Below are positions 56,179 through 64,000 of a DNA stretch of 64,000 bases, one piece after another (the stretch's first letter is position 1; each line of letters opens with the position of its first letter). Where the stretch lies: positions 1,798,001-1,862,000 of the forward strand of contig OZ255622.1 in assembly GCA_965276715.1 (NCBI GenBank). The letters run 5' to 3'. This DNA is from CAXTPV01 sp965276715 (GTDB taxonomy: Bacteria > Pseudomonadota > Alphaproteobacteria > Acetobacterales > Acetobacteraceae). A program made the position numbers and the translations under genes. A model generated the notes under the pieces. That model saw nothing but the letters and a program-made list of their open reading frames with translations, ran no database searches and had not been told where the DNA came from.

Positions 56179-57186
56179 TCACACCCGTCCGCGCACCAGC
56201 CGGCGCCCGGCGTCCACGATGTCGGCCACCTGCGGCACCGACGCGCGCTCCAGCGCCGGACTGTACGGGATCGGGCACTCCGCGCCCCCGAGCCGCAGGA
56301 TCGGCGCGTCGAGCCGGTCGAACGCCTCGGACTCGGCGATCAGCGCGCTGATCTCCGCGCCGATCCCGAGCGTCTTGACCCCCTCGTAGACGCACAGCAG
56401 CCGGGTCGTGCGCGACACGCTCTCGATCAGCGTCTCGCGGTCCAGCGGCCGCAGGCACCTCAGATCCACCATTTCCGCCTCGATCCCGTCGCCGGCCAGC
56501 ATCGACGCCGCCTCGAGCGAGCGCCCCACCATGATCCCGCTCGCCACGATCGTCAGGTCGGTCCCCCGGCGTCGGATCGCGGCCGTCCCGATCGGCACCC
56601 GATACGGTTCGATCGGAACCGGACCCTTCGTCTTGTAGAGCAGCTTGTGCTCGAAGATCATCACCGGGTCCGGATCGTCGATCGCCGCCAGCAACAATCC
56701 CTTGGCGTCGTAGGGCGTCGACGGCTGCACCACCTTCAGTCCCGGCACGTGCGCGAACCACGCCTCCAGGCTCTGGCTGTGCTGCGCCGCAGCCCCCGTC
56801 CCCGATCCGTTGGGAAACCGCATCACCAGGGGCACCGACGCCGCACCCCCCAGCATGAAACGGATCTTCGCCGCCTGGTTGACGATCTGCTCCATCGCCA
56901 GCGTCGCGAAGTCCGAGAACTGGAACTCGAACACCGGCCGCCGCCCCGCGATCGCAGCACCCACCGCGACGCCGGCGGCGCCGAGTTCGGCGATCGGCGT
57001 GTCGATCACCCGCTCCTCGCCGAAACGATGCACCAGGTCGCCCGTCACCTGGAACGCCCCGCCATAGACGCCGATGTCCTCGCCCATCAGGAACACGCGC
57101 TCGTCGGCTTCCATCGCCTGCGCCATCGCCTCCTGCAGGGCCGCCGCGAACGACAGCGCGCGGGCCTCCTCGACGACCTCGCTCAC
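56179..57186 (-). CDS. acoB: 2-oxoacid/acetoin dehydrogenase E1 beta subunit
   Basis: A 335-residue transketolase-like subunit: EAMAQAMEADERVFLMGEDI, GVYGGAFQVTGDLVHRFGEE, DTPIAELGAAGVAVGAAIAG and FSDFATLAMEQIVNQAAKI are the family landmarks, with the C-terminal LRLGGAECPIPYSPALE. With E1alpha it forms the thiamine-diphosphate enzyme that decarboxylates or cleaves the substrate and acylates the lipoyl group. The start is GTG at 57186, three bases after the E1alpha stop. Confidence 0.92.
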   Translation of the reverse strand: MSEVVEEARALSFAAALQEAMAQAMEADERVFLMGEDIGVYGGAFQVTGDLVHRFGEERVIDTPIAELGAAGVAVGAAIAGRRPVFEFQFSDFATLAMEQIVNQAAKIRFMLGGAASVPLVMRFPNGSGTGAAAQHSQSLEAWFAHVPGLKVVQPSTPYDAKGLLLAAIDDPDPVMIFEHKLLYKTKGPVPIEPYRVPIGTAAIRRRGTDLTIVASGIMVGRSLEAASMLAGDGIEAEMVDLRCLRPLDRETLIESVSRTTRLLCVYEGVKTLGIGAEISALIAESEAFDRLDAPILRLGGAECPIPYSPALERASVPQVADIVDAGRRLVRGRV

Positions 57187-57188
57187 GA

Positions 57189-58187
57189 TCAGGCCAGCAC
57201 GTCGCGCAGCAGCGCCGCCGGATCGGGCTCGGGCGAGCCCTGCGCAAAGGCGAGCCCCGAGGCGATCTCCGCCTCCGCTTCCCGCCGGATCGCGTCCACA
57301 TCGGCCCGCTCGAGCATCCCCAGCGACACCAGCTCGGTCTCGAACTGCACGATCGGATCGCGGCGCTGCCACTCCTCGATCTCGTCGCGGGAACGGTAAC
57401 GGTTCCGATCGCTCCGCGAGTGTCCGCGGATCCGGTAGGTCTTGCTCTCGATCAACGACGGGCCGCCGTCCGCGCGCGCCAGATCGATCGCCTCGAAGGC
57501 GGCGTCGGCCACATCGGCGAACCGGTTGCCGTCGACGATCCGCGCCGGCATGCCGTAGGCCGGCGCCCGGTCGGCGACGTGGGCGACCGACATCGACCGC
57601 TCCGTCGAGGTCGACATCCCGTAACGGTTGTTCTCGCAGACGAACACCACCGGCAGCCGCCAGAGTGCCGCCATGTTCAGCGACTCGTGGAACGCCCCCT
57701 GGTTCGAGGCGCCATCGCCGAAGAAACACACCACGATGTCCGCGCGCTTCTCCTGACGGATCGCGAGCGCCGCACCCACCGCGATCGGCAACCCGCCGCC
57801 GACGATGCCGTTGGCGCCCAGATTGCCCTGGCTCACGTCCGCGATATGCATCGAGCCGCCACGTCCATGGCAGTAGCCGCTCTCGCGCCCGAAGAACTCG
57901 GCGAACATGCGCGCGGGTTCGGCACCCTTGGCGATGCAGTGCCCGTGCCCGCGATGCGTCGACGTGATCTGGTCGCGCGCCGTGAGCCCGACGCAGATCC
58001 CGACCGCACTCGCCTCCTGCCCGATCGACAGATGCATCGTCCCGTGGATCTGCCCGCGCATGTAGGCCTGCTCCGCGCCCTCCTCGAACAGCCGGATCAG
58101 CATCATGCGGCGCAACGATTCCCGGACCTGCTCGCGCGTCAGCCGGTCGTAGACCGAAGGCCGGTTGCGAACCTCCGCCCCGTCCAT
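57189..58187 (-). CDS. acoA: 2-oxoacid/acetoin dehydrogenase E1 alpha subunit
   Basis: A 332-residue subunit. The thiamine-diphosphate motif is GDGASNQGAFHESLNMAALW followed by PVVFVCENNRYGMST; further landmarks are HLSIGQEASAVGICVGL, STHRGHGHCIAKG and RIRGHSRSDRNRYR, which corresponds to the phosphorylation-loop region in relatives. Its start shares one base with the upstream oxidoreductase stop (TGATG). No E3 (lipoamide dehydrogenase) is encoded in the operon, so one from elsewhere must serve. Confidence 0.92.
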   Translation of the reverse strand: MDGAEVRNRPSVYDRLTREQVRESLRRMMLIRLFEEGAEQAYMRGQIHGTMHLSIGQEASAVGICVGLTARDQITSTHRGHGHCIAKGAEPARMFAEFFGRESGYCHGRGGSMHIADVSQGNLGANGIVGGGLPIAVGAALAIRQEKRADIVVCFFGDGASNQGAFHESLNMAALWRLPVVFVCENNRYGMSTSTERSMSVAHVADRAPAYGMPARIVDGNRFADVADAAFEAIDLARADGGPSLIESKTYRIRGHSRSDRNRYRSRDEIEEWQRRDPIVQFETELVSLGMLERADVDAIRREAEAEIASGLAFAQGSPEPDPAALLRDVLA

Positions 58188-59494
58188 CACGCGGCCCGAT
58201 CGGCCGCCAGCCACGCATCCTGCGCCCGGCGCAGCTTGACGATCCGCATCGTCTCGTCGACCCGGCAATTCTCGTAGGTCAGGGATTCGCCCACCCCGAT
58301 CGGCCGCGTCACCACCGCGCGCTCGGCGAGCCCCATCGGCAGCATGCCTGCCGCCCGCGCCTGTTCGACGGTCGCGATCCACCCGCGATAATGATCCTCG
58401 CCGATCTTGCCCAGCGTCACGCCGGGTGCGAGCGCCTCCTTGGCGACGCAGCCGCATTCCGCCACCGGTGTCGGCAGCGGCACCATGTGCGCACGCCCAT
58501 GCAGCACCAGCGACGCCGCCGTCAGCGGCACTTCGAGCGACGTGAGGTGATACGGGCGGACAAAGGTAAAGTAGGGCCCGTCACCCATCTTCAGATCGCG
58601 GAGGCGCTCGTGGATACGCGGATGCGGCGCCTTGATGACGACGAACACGCCGGGTGCCACACCCTTGCCGACGCTGTAGTCGACCACGCCGGACCGCGAC
58701 AGCACGCCGCCGTCCGCGTGCGGCACCAGCACCCGCGCGAGCTGCTCGATCGTTGCGTCCGGTCCGTGCATGCCCGGCCGATCCGGCAGCAGCCCGGTCG
58801 CATTCGCGATCGCGCACATCTCGATCATCGTCTTCGAGCCGTCGACGAACTCGACCAGCATGCGCGGGTTCATGTGCCGCCGGCGGGCCTCCTCCTCGTA
58901 CTCCGCGGGCTTGGCATCGAAGCGGAGCGGATTGTTCTTCCCCTTGCCGGCCGCCACGATCGGATAGCCGAGGCCGCGCACGAACTCGATCAGCTCCATC
59001 GCCGCACTCGGCTCGTCGCCCGCGCCGAGCGAATAGCAGACGCCGGCACTCGCCGCTTCCCGCGCCAGCATGGGACCCACGGTGACGTCGGCCTCGACAT
59101 TCATCATCACGACGTGCTTGCCGTGCCTGATCGCCGTCAGCGACAGCTCGGCGCCGACGCCCGGGTTGCCGGTCGCATCGATCACCACATCGACCGGGCC
59201 CGCCACGCAGGCGCAGGTCGCGTCCTCGGTCAGCGCGATCCGGCCCGACATGATCGCCTCCTCGACCGCACGCGCGTCGGGACACAGGCGCGCGCGTTCG
59301 CGGGCGATGCCCGCCACATCGAGCGACGCCCATGCCTGGTCGATCCGGCTTTCCGCGATCACGGCGATCGCGAGGCCCGGCATCAATTGCACCTGCGTGA
59401 CGATGTCGGTTCCCATTTCGCCGGCGCCGATCAGTCCGATGCGGACGGGACGTCCGTCGACGGCACGGCGCGCGAGATCAATCAGCAAGCTCAT
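58187..59494 (-). CDS. COG4091-type NAD(P)-dependent oxidoreductase with SAF domain
   Basis: A 435-residue homoserine-dehydrogenase-like protein. The Rossmann motif is IGLIGAGEMGTDIV; the central part (VDVVIDATGNPGVGAELSLT, then HGKHVVMMNVEADVTVGPML) resembles homoserine dehydrogenase, and the C-terminal SAF-like part contains KEALAPGVTLGKIG and RPIGVGESLTYENC. The family (COG4091) has no well-established reaction known to me. It is the first gene of the operon with E1alpha, E1beta and E2, facing the glucitol-type PTS operon, so it probably acts on a PTS-derived phosphate or its product. The ATG at 59494 is chosen. Confidence 0.82.
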   Translation of the reverse strand: MSLLIDLARRAVDGRPVRIGLIGAGEMGTDIVTQVQLMPGLAIAVIAESRIDQAWASLDVAGIARERARLCPDARAVEEAIMSGRIALTEDATCACVAGPVDVVIDATGNPGVGAELSLTAIRHGKHVVMMNVEADVTVGPMLAREAASAGVCYSLGAGDEPSAAMELIEFVRGLGYPIVAAGKGKNNPLRFDAKPAEYEEEARRRHMNPRMLVEFVDGSKTMIEMCAIANATGLLPDRPGMHGPDATIEQLARVLVPHADGGVLSRSGVVDYSVGKGVAPGVFVVIKAPHPRIHERLRDLKMGDGPYFTFVRPYHLTSLEVPLTAASLVLHGRAHMVPLPTPVAECGCVAKEALAPGVTLGKIGEDHYRGWIATVEQARAAGMLPMGLAERAVVTRPIGVGESLTYENCRVDETMRIVKLRRAQDAWLAADRAA

Positions 59495-59533
59495 GGCACG
59501 TCCTGTCGAACCCCCCTTGAATGTGTGGAACAT

Positions 59534-59551
59534 CTGTTACTCAGTCAACAG
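59534..59551. promoter_or_regulatory. Dyad in the divergent control region, candidate operator
   Basis: CTGTTACTCAGTCAACAG: arms CTGTT and AACAG, with partial symmetry inside. It lies 40 bases upstream of the COG4091 gene and 161 bases before gutM. The same region has GAACAT at 59528 and 59635 and its reverse ATGTTC at 59662, which could be further half-sites. No regulator gene other than gutM is in the window. Confidence 0.4.
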
Positions 59552-59711
59552 GTTTGTTCGACCCTGATCGAAGACAGGAACTGTTGCAGCGCAAAATAAT
59601 GCCCGGGTTCAGAAAATGCTCGGACCCGTACCGAGAACATGTTGACGTCAGCTAGGATAAATGTTCAGGATTACGCCGTCGTCCACAGAGGCGAAGACGG
59701 GAAACGAAACC

Positions 59712-60104
59712 ATGGATTGGCGAACTCTCCTGATCGCCTTCGGCATCTTGTGGGCGGTCCAGGTCGCCGGAACCGCGCTGCAGATGCGGCACTACCGCCG
59801 CTTCATCGCTGATCTGGTCGCGCGCTGGTCGGACGGCGCGATCGGCTCGGGCAACGCGCGCGCCCGCCTCGGCCGCGGCGTCATCGCCATCCTGGTAGTC
59901 TCGCCCGCCGGCCTCGTGCGCCAGGCGTTCGCCATGCAGGGCCGCACGGTTTGGGCGAAGTTCAAGCCGATGACGGCACTCGTCGGCCGTGACATCGCCG
60001 ACATCCGCTCCGGCCGCGCCTTCGACGAACGCGACCGCCGCCTGTCGGACGCGTTCCGCCGCGCCGTCGAGCAGATCGACGTGACCGCCAGCCACGCACA
60101 CTGA
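59712..60104 (+). CDS. gutM: Glucitol operon activator GutM-like protein
   Basis: A 130-residue protein: one N-terminal hydrophobic helix (LLIAFGILWAVQVAGTALQM), then RHYRRFIADLVARWSDG, GRGVIAILVVSPAGLVRQAF and GRTVWAKFKPM. This pattern is that of GutM/SrlM, a membrane-associated protein named as activator of the enteric glucitol operon. The ATG at 59712 is chosen; upstream codons are not conserved-looking. It leads the PTS operon, 16 bases before srlA. Confidence 0.85.
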   Translation: MDWRTLLIAFGILWAVQVAGTALQMRHYRRFIADLVARWSDGAIGSGNARARLGRGVIAILVVSPAGLVRQAFAMQGRTVWAKFKPMTALVGRDIADIRSGRAFDERDRRLSDAFRRAVEQIDVTASHAH

Positions 60105-60119
60105 CCCAGGGAGCAGCCA

Positions 60120-60647
60120 ATGCTCGCGCTATCGCATCTCGCCCAGGGCTTCATCGGCATCTTCAACGAGGGCGGCAAGACGTTCGTGGCCTTCGTCACC
60201 GGCATCGTGCCCACGCTGATCGTCCTGCTCACCGCGGTCTATGCGCTGATCGAGCTGATCGGCGAGCATCGCGTCCATCGTGCCGCCGCCTTCGCCGGCC
60301 GCTACGCCCTGACCCGCTACACGGTTCTGCCGCTGCTCGCGATGTTCTTCCTGACCAACCCGATGGCCTACACATTCGGCGTCTTCATCGACGAGAAGCA
60401 CAAGCCCGCCTTCTACGACTCTGCGGTCTCCTTCTGTCATCCGATCACCGGCCTGTTCCCGCACGGCAACTCGGCCGAGTTGTTCGTCTGGCTCGGCGTC
60501 GCCAACGGGCTGCTGCGCTTGCACCTGCCGCTCGGTCCGCTCGCGGTTCGCTACTTCATCGCCGGCCTGATCGTCATCCTGCTCCGCGGCATCGTCACCG
60601 AGCGGGTCACCGCCTTCCTCGCCGCCCGCCAGGGCGTGGCACTCTAG
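60120..60647 (+). CDS. srlA: PTS glucitol/sorbitol-type EIIC component
   Basis: A 175-residue membrane component (MLALSHLAQGFIGIFNEGGK, TGIVPTLIVLLTAVYALIEL, FFLTNPMAYTFGVFIDEKHK, FCHPITGLFPHGNSAELFVW). It corresponds to SrlA of the enteric glucitol PTS, which forms the translocation channel with SrlE. True substrates of related systems include several polyols, so glucitol itself is not assured. Confidence 0.93.
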   Translation: MLALSHLAQGFIGIFNEGGKTFVAFVTGIVPTLIVLLTAVYALIELIGEHRVHRAAAFAGRYALTRYTVLPLLAMFFLTNPMAYTFGVFIDEKHKPAFYDSAVSFCHPITGLFPHGNSAELFVWLGVANGLLRLHLPLGPLAVRYFIAGLIVILLRGIVTERVTAFLAARQGVAL

Positions 60648-60658
60648 GAGGATCGGCC

Positions 60659-61681
60659 ATGGACCAGACGACCGGCACGCTTCAGGCGGGCCAGTTCCGG
60701 GCGGTCAGGGTCGATCGCGGCGGCCAGGGCTGGGGCGGGCCGCTGACCATCCTGCCCACCGCGCAGCGCGACAAGATCGTGGCCGTCACCGGCGGCGGCA
60801 TCCCGCCCGTCGCCCGGCGCCTCGCCGAGCTGACCGGTGCCACCGCCGTCGACGGCTTCCGCTCGCCACCCATCGAGAGCGAGATCGCCGCCGTGGTGAT
60901 CGATTGCGGCGGCACCGCACGCTGCGGCGTCTATCCGCGCAAGCGCCTGATGACGATCAACTTGACCTCGGTCGGCCAGTCGGGTCCGCTCGCGCAGTTC
61001 ATCACCGAGGACGTCTACGTGTCGGGCGTGAAGGTGGAGAACCTGCATCCGCTCGACGGCGACGTCCCGGTCTCGGCGCCGGCGCCCGCCGCTCCGGCCA
61101 CACAAACCCACCCGTTCGAGCGCCGGCCGGCGCCCGTCGACATGGGCGGCGGCTTCACCGGCTTCATCGCCAACATCGGCCGCGTCATGGGCGGCGTGAT
61201 CGGCGTTCTCTACCAGAGCGGCCGCCGCTCGATCGACATGGTGATCCGCACCATCCTGCCGTTCATGGCCTTCGTCTGCATGCTGATCGGCGTGATCAAC
61301 GCGACCGGCCTCGGCGGCCTGATCGCGACAGTGCTGACCCCGCTCGGCGGCAGCCTGCCCGGCCTCCTCGTGCTCTCGGCCATCTGCGGCCTGCCGTTCC
61401 TGTCGCCTGTCCTCGGTCCGGGCGCCGTCATCGCCCAGGTGATCGGCGTGCTGATCGGCCAGCAGATCGGCAACGGCACCATCGCCCCGCAATTCGCGCT
61501 TCCCGCCCTGTTCGCCTTCGACACCCAGGTCGGCTGCGACTTCGTCCCCGTCGGCCTCGCACTCGGCGAGGCCAAGCCCGCCACCGTCCAGGTCGGCGTG
61601 CCCGCCGTCCTGATCAGCCGCCAGATGACCGGCCCGATCGCGGTCGTGATCGGCTGGCTGATGAGCTTCGGCCTCTACTGA
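60659..61681 (+). CDS. srlE: PTS glucitol/sorbitol-type EIIBC component
   Basis: A 340-residue protein with an N-terminal EIIB domain (residues 1-140; IDCGGTARCGVYPRKRLMTI holds the likely phosphorylated Cys region; TSVGQSGPLAQFITEDVYVS) and a C-terminal membrane domain (GRVMGGVIGVLYQSGRRSID, GLPFLSPVLGPGAVIAQVIG, AFDTQVGCDFVPVGLALGEA). It accepts phosphate from EIIA and passes it to the incoming polyol. Co-operonic with srlA and srlB. Confidence 0.93.
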   Translation: MDQTTGTLQAGQFRAVRVDRGGQGWGGPLTILPTAQRDKIVAVTGGGIPPVARRLAELTGATAVDGFRSPPIESEIAAVVIDCGGTARCGVYPRKRLMTINLTSVGQSGPLAQFITEDVYVSGVKVENLHPLDGDVPVSAPAPAAPATQTHPFERRPAPVDMGGGFTGFIANIGRVMGGVIGVLYQSGRRSIDMVIRTILPFMAFVCMLIGVINATGLGGLIATVLTPLGGSLPGLLVLSAICGLPFLSPVLGPGAVIAQVIGVLIGQQIGNGTIAPQFALPALFAFDTQVGCDFVPVGLALGEAKPATVQVGVPAVLISRQMTGPIAVVIGWLMSFGLY

Positions 61682-61689
61682 GGGACCCC

Positions 61690-62067
61690 ATGACCACCCT
61701 GTTCGCCACCACGATCGACGAAGTCGGCGCCGAAGCCCTCGACCTGCTCGACGGCGGCGTGCTGATCCTGTTCGCCGCCGGCGCCCCGCCCGAGCTCGCC
61801 GAGGTGTCGATCACCCACCGCGTTACCACCCCACCGTCCACCTCGCCGGTCGCGGGCAGCACGCTGCGCATCGACGGTGCGCCGTTGCGCATCACCGCCG
61901 TCGGCGACACCGCCTGGCAAAAGGCGACCGACATCGGCCACGTCGTCTTCTCCTTCAACGGTGCGTCCGCGGCCGAGCGTCCCGGCGAGATCTGCGTCGA
62001 GCGGACCCCGTCCGAACAACTCCGTCCCCTGCTCCGACCCGGCGCCGCCATCGAGATCACCGTCTAG
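61690..62067 (+). CDS. srlB: PTS glucitol/sorbitol-type EIIA component
   Basis: A 125-residue cytosolic EIIA of the glucitol class. His43 in AEVSITHRV is the expected phosphorylation site, at the same position as in enteric SrlB. Other features are DGGVLILFAAGAPPELA and WQKATDIGHVVFSFNG. The stop TAG is directly followed by the ATG of the HPr-EI gene, with no spacing. Confidence 0.92.
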   Translation: MTTLFATTIDEVGAEALDLLDGGVLILFAAGAPPELAEVSITHRVTTPPSTSPVAGSTLRIDGAPLRITAVGDTAWQKATDIGHVVFSFNGASAAERPGEICVERTPSEQLRPLLRPGAAIEITV

Positions 62068-63972
62068 ATGCGCGTCGAGTGCGACGCGGTCGTCCGCCAG
62101 CACGAAGGCCTGCATGCCCGCCCCGCCGCCCGCCTGGCAGGGCTGGCCAAGAGCTTCCGCGCCGATATCGAGATCCTCAAGGACGGCACCGCCGCCAACG
62201 CCAAGAGCACGGTCAAGCTGATGCTGCTGGCGGTCAAGGAGGGCGAGCGCATCCGCATACGGGCCGACGGCGCCGACGCCGAAGCGGCCGTCGCCGAGCT
62301 CGTCGCCCTCGTCTCGCACGCCAACGAGCACGAGGCCCCGCCGACCCAACCAACCCGGCCCCGGGCCGCCGCTTTCATCCCGGCCAGCGAGGGCGTCGTC
62401 GTCGGCCCCGCCTTCGTCTACCTGCCCCAGCCCCTCGACCCGCCCGAGCGACGGATCGATCCCGCCGCCATCCCGGCCGAGATCGACCGCTTCCGCCAGG
62501 CCGTCGCCGAATTGTCCGTCTTCCTCGACGGCGCCGCCGCGTCCGCCGACCAGACCCAGGCCCAGATCTTTGCGGCCCTCCGCGAGCTCGCCAGCGATCT
62601 CGAACTGATCGAGCCGGTCGAGCGCCTGATCGGCACCGGTCAGGACGCCGCCTCCGCCGTGCTCGCCGCCGGCCGCGCTCTCGCCGATCGCTTCGCCCGC
62701 ATCGACGACGCCTACTTCCGGACCCGCGCCGAGGACGTGACCGGCATCGCCCGCCGCATCGCCGCCATCCTGCTCGGCCTCCCCGACGACGATCTCGCCT
62801 CGCTCCGGACCCCCTCCGTTCTCATCGCCGCCGACCTCTCGGCGATGGACATCGCCCGCCTGCCCATCCGTCTGCTCTCCGGCCTGCTGACCACGCAGGG
62901 CGGCCCCACGTCGCACATCGCCATCATCGCCCGCTCGCTCGGCATCCCCGCAATCGTCGGCGCCCGCCTCGCCGAACCCGATCTCCGCCGTGCCCGCACC
63001 GTGGCGCTCGACGGCTCGACCGGCGAGGCGATCCTCGACCCCACCGAAAACGAAGCCACCGAATTTCAAGTGCGGCGCGCCGCCGCCGAGGCGAGCCGTC
63101 GCGAGACCGAGCGCTTCACCCATCTCGAACCCCGCACCGTCGACGGCATCGCGATCGAAGTCGCCGCCAATATCGGGACTCCCGACGAAGTCGATTCCGC
63201 CCTCGCCCAGGGCGCGATGGGCATCGGCCTTTTCCGCACCGAATTCCTGTTCATGCGCGGCAGCGCGCCACCCTCGGAAGACGAACAGCATCGAATCTAT
63301 GTCCGGGTCCTGGAGGCCTTCGCCCCCCGTCCGGTCCTCGTCCGCACGCTCGACATCGGCGGCGACAAGCAGGTGCCCGGCCTTGCCCTGGAGCCGGAAG
63401 CCAATCCGTTCCTGGGCTGGCGCGGCATCCGCATGTGCCTCGACAGCCCCGAACTGTTCGAGCCCCAGCTCCGCGCCCTGCTTCGCGCCGCGACCAAGGG
63501 GCGCCTGCGGGTGATGTTCCCGATGATCAGCGATGTCTCCGAGGTGATCGCCGCACGCGCCTGCCTCGACCGTTGCCGCCAATCCCTCACGGCCGCCGGC
63601 ACCGAGACCGGCCCGATCGAGGTCGGCATCATGATCGAGACGCCGGCCGCCGCGCTGTGCGCGCGTGAACTCGCGCGCCATGTCGACTTCTTCTCGATCG
63701 GCACCAACGACCTGACGCAGTACACGATGGCGGCCGACCGCACCAACGCCCGCCTCGCCCGGCTCGGCCGGACCGACCATCCGGCGGTGCTGCGCATGAT
63801 CGAGCTCGCCTGCCAGGGCGCGCGCGACGGCGGGATCTGGGTCGGGATCTGCGGCGAGGCGGCGGCCGATCCGGCCCTGATCCCGACTTTCCTGTCCTGG
63901 GGCGTGACCGAGCTGAGCATGAGCGCGCCGCTGATCGCCCGCGCCAAGCGCGCAATCACAGAAATCAAGTAA
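62068..63972 (+). CDS. Fused HPr-Enzyme I phosphotransferase
   Basis: A 634-residue fusion. HPr domain at residues 1-88 with His16 in HEGLHARPAARL and the regulatory-site region NAKSTVKLMLL; a short linker; then Enzyme I with the phospho-His283 in GGPTSHIAIIARSLGIPAIV, the PEP-binding parts GLFRTEFLFM and GTNDLTQYTMAADR, and the active-site Cys595 in GICGEAAADP. It starts the phosphate chain PEP to EI to HPr to EIIA. The fusion makes the operon self-sufficient for phosphorylation. Domain order differs from PtsP (GAF-EI) of the nitrogen PTS. Confidence 0.95.
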   Translation: MRVECDAVVRQHEGLHARPAARLAGLAKSFRADIEILKDGTAANAKSTVKLMLLAVKEGERIRIRADGADAEAAVAELVALVSHANEHEAPPTQPTRPRAAAFIPASEGVVVGPAFVYLPQPLDPPERRIDPAAIPAEIDRFRQAVAELSVFLDGAAASADQTQAQIFAALRELASDLELIEPVERLIGTGQDAASAVLAAGRALADRFARIDDAYFRTRAEDVTGIARRIAAILLGLPDDDLASLRTPSVLIAADLSAMDIARLPIRLLSGLLTTQGGPTSHIAIIARSLGIPAIVGARLAEPDLRRARTVALDGSTGEAILDPTENEATEFQVRRAAAEASRRETERFTHLEPRTVDGIAIEVAANIGTPDEVDSALAQGAMGIGLFRTEFLFMRGSAPPSEDEQHRIYVRVLEAFAPRPVLVRTLDIGGDKQVPGLALEPEANPFLGWRGIRMCLDSPELFEPQLRALLRAATKGRLRVMFPMISDVSEVIAARACLDRCRQSLTAAGTETGPIEVGIMIETPAAALCARELARHVDFFSIGTNDLTQYTMAADRTNARLARLGRTDHPAVLRMIELACQGARDGGIWVGICGEAAADPALIPTFLSWGVTELSMSAPLIARAKRAITEIK

Positions 63973-63978
63973 GGCAAC

Positions 63979-64000
63979 CGGGGCTCTGCCCCGCACCCCG
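63979..64000. repeat. Composite palindromic repeat, copy C (cut by the window end)
   Basis: CGGGGC-TCT-GCCCCG hairpin at 63979-63993, 7 bases after the HPr-EI stop, followed by CACCCCG, the same linker type as in copies A and B. The second hairpin would lie beyond the window. It may end the PTS transcript. Confidence 0.7.

Noticed and set aside
61675..63996. A 773-codon minus-strand frame opposite srlB and HPr-EI
   Set aside because: Shadow of the HPr-EI gene; repetitive Gly/Asp/Ala composition typical of antisense high-GC frames.

Overview
The window is a high-GC bacterial chromosome segment with dense, mostly operonic genes. The fabD-fabG-acpP-fabF-mltG cluster, the rimP-nusA-ylxR-infB-rbfA cluster, ccmAB divergent from acnA, two Hint_2-domain proteins and families of GC-rich palindromic repeats suggest an alphaproteobacterium, most likely Acetobacteraceae/Rhodospirillales. 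This placement is an inference from gene content and layout; no rRNA or tRNA gene was recognised.

Left part (1-11.4 kb): the 3' two thirds of metH; a DUF2852 membrane protein and a TetR regulator; a methyl-accepting chemotaxis protein cut in two by an IS630-family element; a cupredoxin plus a di-haem peroxidase that carries an in-frame TGA; a decayed second copy of the tetR 5' end; a protein made only of WY..YPDV-type repeats beside a Hint_2 protein; and a zinc alcohol dehydrogenase. Several genes here are broken, so this is a region of turnover.

Core part (11.5-42.6 kb): hisE; a methyltransferase; the fatty-acid cluster; three reverse-strand genes (SDR, SatP-type acetate channel, MFS) lying between mltG and gmk; a CocE/NonD hydrolase; a sugar-transfer-associated ATP-grasp protein; an EAL protein; ccmA-ccmB-membrane protein divergent from aconitase; a secreted sedolisin; a YfhO-like membrane protein; a PPP-type phosphatase; and the translation/transcription factor operon.

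Defence island (42.6-54.2 kb), placed directly after rbfA: hsdM-hsdS-Abi_C-like-darT-darG-hsdR in one tightly coupled operon, i.e. a type I restriction-modification system with a DarTG DNA ADP-ribosylation toxin-antitoxin module inside it. It is followed by a BPSL0067/STY0301 amidase-immunity-like pair and a second Hint_2 gene bracketed by a direct repeat of about 130 bp.

Right part (54.3-64 kb): a cupin; a reverse-strand operon of a COG4091/SAF-domain oxidoreductase with 2-oxoacid/acetoin-type E1alpha, E1beta and a lipoyl-alpha/beta-hydrolase E2; and, divergent from it, a complete glucitol-type PTS (GutM, EIIC, EIIBC, EIIA and a fused HPr-EI). The two divergent operons look like one uncharacterised polyol catabolism module. 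A composite palindromic repeat occurs three times, once translated in frame inside the E2 gene, and its stems show compensatory base changes.
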